A DNA stretch of 35,250 nt, from positions 1 through 35,250 of the forward strand of contig JAUSCZ010000020.1 of NCBI GenBank assembly GCA_030674475.1, written 5' to 3'. The notes beneath the pieces were generated by a model. The model saw only the letters and a list, made by a program, of their open reading frames with translations. It was not told the DNA's origin and did no database searches. Within the stretch, counting starts at the first letter, position 1. Each line of letters starts with the position of its first letter. The stretch is from Candidatus Omnitrophota bacterium (GTDB taxonomy: Bacteria > Omnitrophota > Gorgyraeia > Gygaellales > UBA12090). Both the position numbers and the translations under genes were made by a program. Shown here piece after piece: positions 24,137-32,531 of the stretch.

Positions 24137-26572
24137 ATGATGTACACCCGCAATGAAAAAATAGTCCCGGTTTATATTGAGGATGAGGTTAAGGACTCTT
24201 ACCTTAATTACGCGATGAGCGTGATTGTAGGCCGGGCCCTGCCTGATGTCCGGGACGGGCTTAAGCCGGTGCATCGGCGCACTCTTTTCGCGATGCAGGA
24301 GTTAGGCTCGGAGCATCATAAGCCTTATAAGAAAAGCGCCCGTATCGTGGGAGAGATTTTAGGTAAATACCATCCTCATGGAGATGTGGCGGTTTACGAT
24401 ACTTTGGTCAGGATGGCCCAGGATTTTTCCCTGCGCTATCCCTTGGTTGACGGCCAGGGAAATTTCGGATCGGTCGACGGGGACTCCGCGGCCGCGATGC
24501 GTTATACCGAGGCCCGGCTTTCGGCTATTGCCGGGGAGATGCTTGAGGATATTGATAAAGGTACGGTTAATTTCGGACCTAATTTTGATACTTCTTTGAA
24601 GGAGCCTCTACTTTTGCCGGCCAAACTGCCCAACCTTTTGGTCAATGGTTCAAGCGGGATTGCCGTGGGTATGGCTACCAATATTCCGCCGCATAATTTA
24701 AGCGAGGTGATTGAGGCCAGCATCTATCTCCTGGAGCATCCCGAGGCTGAGGCCAAAGACCTGATGCGCTATGTTAAGGGGCCGGATTTTCCCACCGGCG
24801 GGATAATCTGCGGCCGGGGCGGCATCAAAGATGCCTATAACACCGGACGCGGCAAGCTCATCGTGCGAGCCAAGGCCGCGGTTGAGCATCAAAAGAGCGG
24901 CAAGGATACGATTGTGATTACCGAAATACCTTATCAGGTGCAAAAGGCCGGCCTGGTTGAGGCAATCGCGAATTTGGTTGAGGATAAAAAGATTGAGGGG
25001 ATTTCCGATATCCGTGATGAGTCGGATAAGGACGGGATGCGTATTGTGGTGGAGCTTAAGCGGGATGTGGAGCCCCAGATTACCTTAAATCAACTGTTTA
25101 AGCATACCCAATTAGAGACCACCTTCGGAATTATTATGCTGGCCTTGGTGGATAACCGGCCCAAGGTTTTGAACCTGCGCCAGATACTCGGCCATTATAT
25201 TGAACATCGCAAGGTAATTGTCCGCCGGCGCACCCAGTTTGAATTAGACAAGGCCTTAAGAAGGGCGCACATTTTAGAAGGCCTGAAGATCGCCTTAAAG
25301 TTTATTGACCGGATAATCAAGGTAATCAAGACCTCTAAAAGCGTGGAGGCGGCCAAAGAAAACCTGATTAAAGAGTTTGAGCTTTCCGAGATTCAGGCCC
25401 AGGCGATTTTGGAGATGCAGTTACAGCGCCTGACCGCCCTGGAGCAGGATAAGATTGATGCTGAATACCAAGAACTGCTCAAGAAGATTGAACTTTGCCG
25501 CTCCATCCTGGCCTCGGAGAAAAAGATTGAGACAATCATCAAGGCAGAACTGGAAGACCTAAAGAAAAAATACGGCGACGGGCGCCGGACCGAGATTGTG
25601 GGAGAAGTGGAAGAGTTTAATCTCGAGGACCTGATTGCCGATGAGGATGTGGTGGTAACTATCAGCCACGGCGGATACATCAAGCGCCTGCCGGTGTCTT
25701 CCTATCGCAAGCAAAAGCGCGGGGGTAAGGGGGCCTCGGGCGCCGAGGTTAAAGAAGAGGATTTTATTGAACACCTCTTCGTGGCCTCCACCAAAGACTA
25801 CCTTTTGATTTTTACCGATAAGGGGCAGGTACACTGGCTTAAGGTGTATGAGATTCCCCAAGCCAGTCGTATTTCCAAAGGCAAGGCCATCATAAATTTA
25901 TTACAGGTGAGTTCGGAAGGAAAAATAGCGGCAACTATCCCGGTAAAGGAGTTTTCCGCGGATAAATATTTAGTAATGGTTACTAAGCTGGGCCTGATTA
26001 AAAAAACCTGTTTAGATGCCTATAGTAATCCCCGTAAAGGCGGAATTATCGGCATAACCCTGGAAAAGGATGACGCGCTTATCGGCGTAGAAATGACCGA
26101 CGGTAAACAAGAGCTTCTGATTGGAACCCGGGAGGGCAAAGCGGTCCGCTTCCCCGAGGCCCAGGTGCGGGATATGGGCCGGGGCGCTAAAGGCGTGCGG
26201 GGAATCAGGTTATCCAAGAAGGACCAGGTTATCGCGATGATTATTGCCCAGACCGAGGCCACTATCCTTACGGTTACTGAATTAGGTTTTGCCAAGCGCA
26301 CCCTGTTTAAGGAATACCGCTTGACCCGCCGCGGGGGCAAGGGTATTATAAATATCAAGGTTACCGATAAAAACGGCCTGGCCGTAGCACTTAAGACCGT
26401 AAGTGATGAAGACGAGCTGATGGTGATTACCCAGACCGGAATGTTCTTAAGATGCGCCATCAAAGATATCCGCCCTACCGGCAGGGCCGCCCAGGGCGTG
26501 CGCTTGATTAAACTGGAAGACCAAGACCGGGTTTCCTGCGTAGCCCCGGTAATCGCGGAAGAGGAAGAGTAA
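24137..26572 (+). CDS. gyrA: DNA gyrase subunit A
   Basis: Breakage-reunion subunit of gyrase. Two ATGs stand in tandem (24137 and 24140); counting from the second, the active-site tyrosine in [11 protein letters not shown] is Tyr122, as in E. coli. GAGGG abuts the first ATG, so the second is the likelier start. The C-terminal beta-pinwheel carries a GyrA-box, QKRGGKG, which marks it as GyrA rather than ParC. At the quinolone-sensitive position 83 the sequence reads GDVAVYD, with Val in place of the usual Ser; Asp87 is kept. About 811 residues, normal. tRNA-Glu follows 4 bases after the stop. Confidence 0.96.
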   Translation: MMYTRNEKIVPVYIEDEVKDSYLNYAMSVIVGRALPDVRDGLKPVHRRTLFAMQELGSEHHKPYKKSARIVGEILGKYHPHGDVAVYDTLVRMAQDFSLRYPLVDGQGNFGSVDGDSAAAMRYTEARLSAIAGEMLEDIDKGTVNFGPNFDTSLKEPLLLPAKLPNLLVNGSSGIAVGMATNIPPHNLSEVIEASIYLLEHPEAEAKDLMRYVKGPDFPTGGIICGRGGIKDAYNTGRGKLIVRAKAAVEHQKSGKDTIVITEIPYQVQKAGLVEAIANLVEDKKIEGISDIRDESDKDGMRIVVELKRDVEPQITLNQLFKHTQLETTFGIIMLALVDNRPKVLNLRQILGHYIEHRKVIVRRRTQFELDKALRRAHILEGLKIALKFIDRIIKVIKTSKSVEAAKENLIKEFELSEIQAQAILEMQLQRLTALEQDKIDAEYQELLKKIELCRSILASEKKIETIIKAELEDLKKKYGDGRRTEIVGEVEEFNLEDLIADEDVVVTISHGGYIKRLPVSSYRKQKRGGKGASGAEVKEEDFIEHLFVASTKDYLLIFTDKGQVHWLKVYEIPQASRISKGKAIINLLQVSSEGKIAATIPVKEFSADKYLVMVTKLGLIKKTCLDAYSNPRKGGIIGITLEKDDALIGVEMTDGKQELLIGTREGKAVRFPEAQVRDMGRGAKGVRGIRLSKKDQVIAMIIAQTEATILTVTELGFAKRTLFKEYRLTRRGGKGIINIKVTDKNGLAVALKTVSDEDELMVITQTGMFLRCAIKDIRPTGRAAQGVRLIKLEDQDRVSCVAPVIAEEEE

Positions 26573-26576
26573 AATA

Positions 26577-26650
26577 GACCCCATCGTCTAGCCTGGTTAG
26601 GACAAGAGCTTTTCAAGCTCTCGACACGGGTTCAAATCCCGTTGGGGTCA
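26577..26650 (+). tRNA. tRNA-Glu (UUC anticodon)
   Basis: The acceptor stem GACCCCA pairs with TGGGGTC (26643-26649), with discriminator A. The anticodon stem AGAGC/GCTCT encloses loop TTTTCAA, giving anticodon TTC for Glu. The T arm is ACGGG-TTCAAAT-CCCGT. No CCA is encoded (CAA follows), so CCA must be added after transcription. It sits 4 bases after gyrA and may share its transcript. Confidence 0.93.
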
Positions 26651-26655
26651 CAAAA

Positions 26656-26768
26656 AAATTCAAAAGGCAAAACGCAAAAGTCAAAGCTAAATCTACACAG
26701 TTATTTTTATGCTTTTAATTTTGAGTTTTGAATTGTACTTTTGACTTTTTCCTTTTGAGTTTTGACTT
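26656..26768. repeat. Intergenic self-similar inverted repeat (AAAAGTCAAA words)
   Basis: The left half contains TTCAAAAGGC, AAAACGCAAAAGTCAAAG; the right half contains TACTTTTGACTTTTTCCTTT and GAGTTTTGACTT, imperfect reverse complements. It fills the 123-base gap between the tRNA and glmS. Confidence 0.7.
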
Positions 26769-26773
26769 AAATT

Positions 26774-28609
26774 ATGTGTGGAATAGTCGGTTATATCGGA
26801 AACAGGTCAGCCCAGGATGTTCTTTTGGGCGGCCTTAAGCGCCTGGAATACCGCGGATATGATTCCAGCGGTATCAGCGTAATTAATTCCGATGATAGCA
26901 AAATCTCTACCCAAAAATCCCCGGGTAAAATCGCCCTTTTAGAAAGCCTCTTAAAGAAAAAACCTCTCTCCGGAACAGCCGGCATAGCCCATAGCCGCTG
27001 GGCCACTCACGGCGCGCCAAATCATATCAACGCCCATCCCCATGCTGACTGCAAAAAAGAAATTTCCCTAGTCCATAACGGAATCATTGAAAATTACGAA
27101 TCCTTAAAAACCAGCCTGATTAAAGAAGGACATCATTTCTTAAGTCAGACGGATACCGAAGTCATCGTCCATCTGATAGAAAAATTTTATAAAAATAATA
27201 CTTCTCTGGAAGAGGCTGTGCGTAAAAGCTTAAAGCTTTTAGTTGGCTCGTTTGCTATCGGGGTTATCTCTATCCGGGAGCCGGATACGCTTATCGGGGC
27301 GCGCTTAGGCAGCCCTTTGATAATCGGAGTGGGTAAAGATGAGAATTTCCTGGCCTCGGATGTGCCGGCGGTGTTGGAGTCCACCAAAGAGGTAATTTTT
27401 CTTGAGGAAAATGAGATGGTGGTTTTGAATCGGGATAGTTTAAGGATTAGCAGCTTAAGCGGCAAAGAAGTTTCCCGGGATCCGGTGCGCATCAGCTGGG
27501 ATATTGCCCAGGCCCAGAAACAGGGATATAAGCACTTTATGCTTAAAGAAATCAATGAGCAGCCCAAGATTATTGAGAATCTGCTTAAACTGCGGATAAA
27601 AGGCGAAAGGGTAATTTTTGAGGAACAAAAGATTCCGGAAGAGAAATTAAAAAAGATTAAAAACATTTCTATTGTTGCCTGCGGCACCGCCTATCATGCC
27701 GGCCTGGTGGGAAAGTATATCATAGAATCAATATGTTCTATTCCGGTCAGCGTGGATGTCTCGAGCGAATTTCGTTATCGCAATCTCCTGTTAGATAAGG
27801 ACACCTTGGTAATCGCGGTAAGCCAGTCCGGCGAGACCGCGGATACCTTAGCTGGGATTAAAGAAGCTAAGAAATACGGGGCGCGAGTGCTTTCTATCTG
27901 CAATGTCTTAGGTTCGAGTTTAACCCGAGAATCTGACGGAGTTATTTATACCCACGCCGGACCGGAGATGGGAGTAGCCTCTACCAAGGCCTATACCGCC
28001 CAGCTGATGGCTTTTTATTTCCTGGCCTTTTATCTGGCTGAATTAAGAGGGGTCTTGCCCCGGAAAAAAATCGCTCAGGAGTTGATCGAGCTGAAAAAAA
28101 TCCCCCACCAGCAGAAAGATATTTTAAAAAATCAAGCCGCGATCGCCACCCTGGCCAGGCGCCATTCCCATCTGGGCTCATTTTTATATCTGGGAAGACA
28201 TGTGAATTTTCCTTCAGCCCTAGAAGGGGCGCTAAAGCTAAAAGAGATTTCTTATATTCCCGCGGAAGGCTATGCCGCCGGTGAAATGAAGCATGGTCCG
28301 ATCGCCTTAATTGATGAATATCGGGCCGTAGTCTGTATCAGTCCGGATTCCCATGTCTACGAGAAGATGGTCTCAAACATTCAGGAGATCCGGGCCCGGC
28401 AAGGTAAAATAATCGCTATTGCCAGCCTGGGCGATGAAAAGCTCAAAGAGCAGGTCAAAGAAATAATTTATATCCCCAAGTGTCCGGAGATTTTTTCCCC
28501 GCTTTTAGTAGTCTTGCCCTTACAACTTATCGCCTACCACATCGCGGTCAAAAGAGGCTGTGATGTGGATCAGCCGCGCAACCTGGCCAAGAGCGTAACC
28601 GTAGAGTAA
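26774..28609 (+). CDS. glmS: Glutamine-fructose-6-phosphate aminotransferase
   Basis: Makes glucosamine-6-phosphate from fructose-6-phosphate and glutamine, the first step toward UDP-GlcNAc for peptidoglycan and LPS. 611 residues, normal. It opens MCGIVGYIGN, so Cys2 is the N-terminal nucleophile of the glutaminase domain after Met removal; HSRWATHG and HNGIIENY follow. Two SIS domains bind the sugar (VACGTAYHAGLVGKYI, then SQSGETADTLAGIKEAK). The end LAKSVTVE is canonical. I see no glmS ribozyme in the 123-base upstream gap, which is filled by an inverted repeat, and no clear Shine-Dalgarno sequence. Confidence 0.97.
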   Translation: MCGIVGYIGNRSAQDVLLGGLKRLEYRGYDSSGISVINSDDSKISTQKSPGKIALLESLLKKKPLSGTAGIAHSRWATHGAPNHINAHPHADCKKEISLVHNGIIENYESLKTSLIKEGHHFLSQTDTEVIVHLIEKFYKNNTSLEEAVRKSLKLLVGSFAIGVISIREPDTLIGARLGSPLIIGVGKDENFLASDVPAVLESTKEVIFLEENEMVVLNRDSLRISSLSGKEVSRDPVRISWDIAQAQKQGYKHFMLKEINEQPKIIENLLKLRIKGERVIFEEQKIPEEKLKKIKNISIVACGTAYHAGLVGKYIIESICSIPVSVDVSSEFRYRNLLLDKDTLVIAVSQSGETADTLAGIKEAKKYGARVLSICNVLGSSLTRESDGVIYTHAGPEMGVASTKAYTAQLMAFYFLAFYLAELRGVLPRKKIAQELIELKKIPHQQKDILKNQAAIATLARRHSHLGSFLYLGRHVNFPSALEGALKLKEISYIPAEGYAAGEMKHGPIALIDEYRAVVCISPDSHVYEKMVSNIQEIRARQGKIIAIASLGDEKLKEQVKEIIYIPKCPEIFSPLLVVLPLQLIAYHIAVKRGCDVDQPRNLAKSVTVE

Positions 28610-28689
28610 TCCTTTCCTCTATTGCAATCTTCTCCGTCTGCGCGTTCCGCGACCTCTTTTTTTCCAAAATCTGCGTAATCTGCGGTTCT

Positions 28690-28763
28690 GAAAGCGCTTT
28701 CCCAAAACCCCGGTTTTGACCTTGTTTTTGCCCCTTTTATGTGGCATACTTTAAGTATGCTCC
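28690..28763 (+). promoter_or_regulatory. Duplicated upstream block, copy 1
   Basis: 74 bases identical to 31845-31918. Stacked inverted repeats: GAAAGCGCTTTC (28690-28701), AAAACC-CC-GGTTTT, and GCATACTTTAAGTATGC (28744-28760), whose right arm contains the start ATG at 28757. A possible promoter is TTGTTT (28722-28727), 17 bases, CATACT (28745-28750), which would start transcription at that ATG. No Shine-Dalgarno sequence. Folded in RNA, GCATACT-TTA-AGTATGC would hide the start codon. Confidence 0.65.
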
Positions 28764-29443
28764 ATAGGTGCAACAAGCTTATTTCCCTCACCTTATGCGT
28801 TTTGCTTCTTCTTGAGCAAGCCGGCTTTGCCCAGACCGTCAGCCTTAACCTATCTCATTATCTTAGTCAATCCCCTAAGCCGGCAGTCTCAGACACCTTC
28901 CGCCCCCTACACCTACGCTATCTCTCCTACGATAACCTAAACCAGGACTTTAAGCTCCTTTTAGACAAGGGAGATACCAAAAAGGAAGATGCAGAGAATA
29001 AAAACTACCTAGAAGAAAACACCCAAACCCTGCTCAAATACTTCTTCATCGGATTAGCCTTACCCAACGATAAATTCTGGGTCAATCTAAGGCCGGATTC
29101 ACCCGATGACATCTTAGACCCGGACTTAGAGAAGACCGACATCGGCCGGATATTCTTAGAAGCCGATGTTCAACTGAAGAAAGACACCGCTCAGCTTACT
29201 TCCCCTCAAACCCTTGAAGGTAAAGAATATTGGGGTAAGCTGTATAAGAAAGCCGGAGAATTATTCGGCACCGAAAATATCACCATCCCTACCCTCACCC
29301 GGCCCTGGATAGTGCCCAATGAGATAATCGTCCGGGAAGCACCAGATAACGCTTACATATACAAGGCAACGCTAAAATTGTTTTTTTACATTGCCGGGAT
29401 ATTTTGTGGACAACAAGGAAATATCCAGACTAACACTGTATGA
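28757..29443 (+). CDS. Exported modular protein 1, N-terminal module (frame breaks at T7)
   Basis: 228 residues from ATG 28757; an ATG at 28739 would add MWHTLS, encoded by the palindrome. The signal peptide is MLHRCNKLISLTLCVLLLLE, with cleavage near GFA-QT. The following module (SLNLSHYLSQSPKPAVSDTF, RPLHLRYLSYDNLNQDFKLL, PTLTRPWIVPNEII) is nearly identical to that of the gene at 31912; both run 620 bases to GCAACGCTAAA with no net indel. I know this module from Omnitrophota surface-type proteins but not its function. After 29376 the frame adds LFFYIAGIFCGQQG and stops. A +1 shift at the T7 tract (29381-29387) would instead enter the caspase-like frame, giving one protein of about 665 residues. 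Confidence 0.75.
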   Translation: MLHRCNKLISLTLCVLLLLEQAGFAQTVSLNLSHYLSQSPKPAVSDTFRPLHLRYLSYDNLNQDFKLLLDKGDTKKEDAENKNYLEENTQTLLKYFFIGLALPNDKFWVNLRPDSPDDILDPDLEKTDIGRIFLEADVQLKKDTAQLTSPQTLEGKEYWGKLYKKAGELFGTENITIPTLTRPWIVPNEIIVREAPDNAYIYKATLKLFFYIAGIFCGQQGNIQTNTV

Positions 29444-30755
29444 ACGTTTTACATTATATCTTTCAATAGTTCAAAAACTAAAATTCGAGAAAGAACCTCT
29501 TACTTATGAAAGAGCTTTGAATACTGCCGAGTCAATTATAAAATCAAGAAAGAAATATGCCAATGACGTGATATTCAATCAAAATACGATTTTATTTCTG
29601 GTGACGCAATACAATGATCCAGTAATCCAGCCAGAAATAATCAAGAGATCGGTCGAATCGCGAGGAGTTGAAGAAAAAAATATACATATATTAGGAGCAA
29701 AAGGAGAATTTTTCAATGATATTCTTGGTCAAATAGAAGGCCAGCTTTCTAATGAGAACAATAAAGGACTAAAACCGGTTATTTACTTGCATGGGCATGG
29801 GATAGTAGAAGGTAATGGTGGTAAGATTAGCGTTGGCAAAGAGAAAATAGAATACAATGATTTGAGAGAAATGATAAAAATTTTACCCAATCTTTCCACG
29901 GTTATATTGGATAGCTGTCATAGCGATGTTTCTGTAGAAGAGATGTTGCGAGAAGGGGGCATAGAAAAAATAGTCACTATAATTACTACTACGAAAGGGA
30001 ACAATGCAGGCATGGCGGATGGAGGCGGGGGTCTGAATCGTGGAAGCGCCTTTGCAGGGCTTGTTTATCTTAAAGGTAATGCTAAAAATCCTCTATCCGA
30101 AAAAGATCTGTATCCAATTGGTGAAAAATTATTGATGCATAATAAAACTGTAGGAATAGATGTTTTGGGGGATAGAATTAAATACGGCAGGGTTTCGATG
30201 GGGTCGATGTTGACTAGCTATCATCTTAATGGGGATGGTGTATGGAAAAAGGTTAGTTATGAAGCCGGTGAAGGTAGGAGCATAGATGTTTCTCGGGGAG
30301 AAGTTAACAAGACACGGTTATTCACTAGCTCAAAGGTAAAAGATATAGAAGTATCTTCTTCAATAGTAGAGAAAACAGGCGGAATTGCCTTTAACGCCTT
30401 GCCTATCCGCACCGAAGCCGTTGCCTCGTCTGCCTTGGGTTTTTTTCCCGGGGTTAAGGCTTTTCAAGGTGACCTGGACGCCGAATGGGCACAGATCCAG
30501 CAAGTTTTTAACGCCGGGATCCGGCCGTCTATCCAGCGCTTGAGCGAATATACCCAGGCCGCATCCGCCAGCCCTCTGGCGGGAGAAAAGATAGATGGGG
30601 TGCGGGGACTGTTTACCGATATGCTCCGGCGCGATGAAGAAAGCCAAAAGCTTAAGCCCGCGGAAGAAGCCTTAAAACAACTGCTTAGTCTGTTGGAATC
30701 GGACAGGCCTACCCAGGAGTTACAGCTTGCCTTATCAAGAAACGAAAAAACCTAA
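29391..30755 (+). CDS. Exported modular protein 1, caspase-like core and C-terminal module
   Basis: Open from the TAA at 29373; the first usable start is TTG 29391, without a ribosome site. I read it as the second part of the protein begun at 28757, one base out of frame. Residue numbers are from 29391. The core has a caspase/metacaspase-like dyad: IYLHGHG with H134/H136, and ILDSCHSD with Cys176, about 40 residues apart as usual for clan CD peptidases; GSAFAGLVYL is a late strand-helix element. The core is AT-richer than the ends. From residue 330 (30378) the C-terminal module (GGIAFNALPIRTEAVASS, GVKAFQGDLDAEWAQIQQVF) matches the end of the gene at 31912. A substrate or immune role is unknown. 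Confidence 0.72.
   Translation: MPGYFVDNKEISRLTLYERFTLYLSIVQKLKFEKEPLTYERALNTAESIIKSRKKYANDVIFNQNTILFLVTQYNDPVIQPEIIKRSVESRGVEEKNIHILGAKGEFFNDILGQIEGQLSNENNKGLKPVIYLHGHGIVEGNGGKISVGKEKIEYNDLREMIKILPNLSTVILDSCHSDVSVEEMLREGGIEKIVTIITTTKGNNAGMADGGGGLNRGSAFAGLVYLKGNAKNPLSEKDLYPIGEKLLMHNKTVGIDVLGDRIKYGRVSMGSMLTSYHLNGDGVWKKVSYEAGEGRSIDVSRGEVNKTRLFTSSKVKDIEVSSSIVEKTGGIAFNALPIRTEAVASSALGFFPGVKAFQGDLDAEWAQIQQVFNAGIRPSIQRLSEYTQAASASPLAGEKIDGVRGLFTDMLRRDEESQKLKPAEEALKQLLSLLESDRPTQELQLALSRNEKT
30378..30675 (+). repeat. C-terminal module direct repeat (second copy 34906-35203)
   Basis: About 300 bases highly similar to 34906-35203, encoding GGIAFNALPIRTEAVASS through RRDEE. The boundary with the unrelated cores is sharp on the left; on the right, similarity fades near the stop codons. 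Confidence 0.8.
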
Positions 30756-30822
30756 AAACCAAAGAACTCAAAACTAAAGTTGTCCACCCCACACCTTTGC
30801 TGAGCCGGGGGTAAGATTTAAG

Positions 30823-30870
30823 TTGACAGGCATTGTTTATTATAGTATACTTTAGTAGTAAAATGTATAC
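30823..30870 (+). promoter_or_regulatory. Promoter and operator of the toxin-antitoxin pair
   Basis: Consensus TTGACA (30823-30828), 17 bases, TATACT (30846-30851). GTATAC occurs at 30845-30850, over the -10, and again at 30865-30870, with partly paired flanks (TTTA and TAAAAT). This is a likely binding site for antitoxin autoregulation. Confidence 0.7.
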
Positions 30871-30885
30871 AGAAAGGTTATTCGC

Positions 30886-31386
30886 GTGATTATATTTGAT
30901 GCTTCGACACTAATATTATTGGCGAAGATAGATATATTAAAGATAATAACCCAAGAGCGGGAAATCTCGGTCTCTAAGGAAGTTGAGGCGGAAGCGACTT
31001 GCAGGCCGGAATTTCTTGACGCCAAAATCATTATCGAGCTTATTAAGACGGGTAAAATCAGGGTAATAAAAGGAAAAAACCCTGCTTTGTTGAAGAGGCT
31101 TCAGGAAGATTTTGCTATTGCTGAAGGAGAAGCTTCGGTATTGTTGTTAGCGCGCCAAAGACAGGCGGTATTGGCAACTGATGACGGCCAGACCATTAAG
31201 GCTTGCAAGGTTTTGGGAGTTAGGTTTGTTACAGCCATACATTTTTTATTGATGGTATATTATAAAAAAAGAATCAGCAGAGAACTCGCGTTAGTAAAAT
31301 TAGAGCGCCTAAAAAACTTAGGCCGGTATAACGCCAGGATTATCTCTGACGCGATAAATAGGATAGAGGGGAGGCGAAGAGAATGA
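30886..31386 (+). CDS. PIN-domain toxin (DUF3368/COG2405-like)
   Basis: 166 residues from GTG 30886; AGAAAGG lies a few bases upstream. The fold and acidic residues of a PIN ribonuclease are visible: Asp5 (MIIFDAS), Glu32/Glu34, the helix AEGEASVLLLA (Glu80, Glu82) and D99-D100 (LATDD). Such toxins cut RNA when free of antitoxin. It overlaps the next gene by 4 bases (ATGA). DUF3368 proteins typically pair with UPF0175 antitoxins, as here. Toxin first is the less common order, from memory. It sits between two module-sharing exported proteins, so it may have arrived with, or stabilise, that accessory region. Confidence 0.83.
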   Translation: MIIFDASTLILLAKIDILKIITQEREISVSKEVEAEATCRPEFLDAKIIIELIKTGKIRVIKGKNPALLKRLQEDFAIAEGEASVLLLARQRQAVLATDDGQTIKACKVLGVRFVTAIHFLLMVYYKKRISRELALVKLERLKNLGRYNARIISDAINRIEGRRRE

Positions 31387-31673
31387 ATGTTTTAAGTATA
31401 CGGCTGGGAGAAGAAGAGTTAAGGCAGATAAAGGTATTGGCAAAAGAAGGGCATGTGGATCAGTCTCAGGCGGCGCGCGAGTTAATCAGGGAAGGATGGG
31501 AATTCCATCTACTTTGTAGGTACAGGGATGGGAATCTTTCTTTAGGTTCTCTGTCCAGGGAATTAAAAATGTCCCTAAGTTCTACAATAGATTTTTTAGG
31601 CAAGCTGGGGATTCCGGCACCCTTGGAGTATGAGGATTATTTGCAGGGGTTGGATTTACTCAAGATAATTTAA
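31383..31673 (+). CDS. UPF0175-family antitoxin
   Basis: 96 residues. The N-terminal part (MNVLSIRLGEEELRQIKVLA) resembles a ribbon-helix-helix; RELIREGWEF, CRYRDGNLSLGSLSREL and IPAPLEYEDY match the UPF0175/COG2886 helix-turn-helix pattern. It is expected to neutralise the PIN toxin and repress the promoter at 30823, where a GTATAC inverted repeat lies over the -10. Translation is coupled to the toxin gene by ATGA overlap. The 170 bases after its stop show no gene. Confidence 0.8.
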   Translation: MNVLSIRLGEEELRQIKVLAKEGHVDQSQAARELIREGWEFHLLCRYRDGNLSLGSLSRELKMSLSSTIDFLGKLGIPAPLEYEDYLQGLDLLKII

Positions 31674-31844
31674 CGCGGGTGTGGCTTTGACTATACTACG
31701 CAACAAACCGTATCTCGGTTAGAGGATATTCACAACAAAAGTTATTCGCTAAACACATTAATCAGGCTTGTTCCGCGCTTTAGATAGGCACTTAAAAGTT
31801 GAGTTTGTTTGATAAATTTCATCCTACCCGCATTCCCCACCCAA

Positions 31845-31918
31845 GAAAGCGCTTTCCCAAAACCCCGGTTTTGACCTTGTTTTTGCCCCTTTTATGTGGC
31901 ATACTTTAAGTATGCTCC
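31845..31918 (+). promoter_or_regulatory. Duplicated upstream block, copy 2
   Basis: Identical over 74 bases to 28690-28763, including the palindromes and the start-codon hairpin (31899-31915). Identity falls immediately after the fourth coding triplet, where the signal peptides differ. Confidence 0.65.
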
Positions 31919-32531
31919 GCAAGGCAAAAAAGTTAATCTCTCTTATCCTCTGCCTATTGCTTGTCTTTCAGCAGACTGGTTTTGCCCAGACCGTCAGCCT
32001 TAACCTGTCTAACTACCTTAGCCAGGCCCCTAAACCGGCAGTTTCAGACACCTTCCGCCCTCTGCACCTGCGCTATCTCTCCTACGATAACCTGAACCAG
32101 GACTTTAAGCTCCTTTTAGACCAGGGAGATACCCCAAAGAGCCAGTTAGAGAACAAGGAATATATAGAAGGCAATACCCAAACCCTGCTTAAATACTTCT
32201 TCATCGGATTAGTTCTACCCAACGATAAGTTCTGGGTCAACCTAAGGCCGGATGCCCCGGATAACATCATAGATGATGACTTAGCCAAGACTGATATCGG
32301 CAGGATCTTCTTAGAAGCCGATGTCCAGCTGAAAAAAGACACCGCTCAATTTACCTCCCCTCAAACCTTGGAAGGCAAGGCCTATTGGGATAAGCTTTAC
32401 CAGAAAGCCGGAGAGCTATTCGGCACCGAAAACATCACCATCCCCACCCTCACCCGGCCCTGGATAGTGCCCAATGAAATAATCATCCGGGAGGCACCAG
32501 ATAACGCTTACATATACAAGGCAACGCTAAA
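31912..32531 (+). repeat. N-terminal module direct repeat (first copy 28757-29376)
   Basis: 620 bases, same length and closely similar to 28757-29376. The last 35 bases before the divergence point are identical except for none that I can see. This marks the scaffold shared by the two exported proteins. Confidence 0.8.

Noticed and set aside
26020-26616. 198-codon minus-strand frame over the gyrA end
   Set aside because: Antisense to conserved GyrA pinwheel sequence and to part of the tRNA; a compositional shadow.
26651-26773. glmS ribozyme upstream of glmS
   Set aside because: The gap is only 123 bases and is filled by an AAAAGTCAAA-type inverted repeat. The conserved ribozyme core cannot be found.
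29376-29400. Independent gene starting at TTG 29391
   Set aside because: No ribosome site, a rare start, and the shared module architecture with the neighbour is better explained by a frameshift. It is kept as a separate feature only because the frame is broken in this sequence.
31674-31844. Possible small gene after the antitoxin
   Set aside because: No open frame with a plausible start, ribosome site or codon pattern; I see nothing there.
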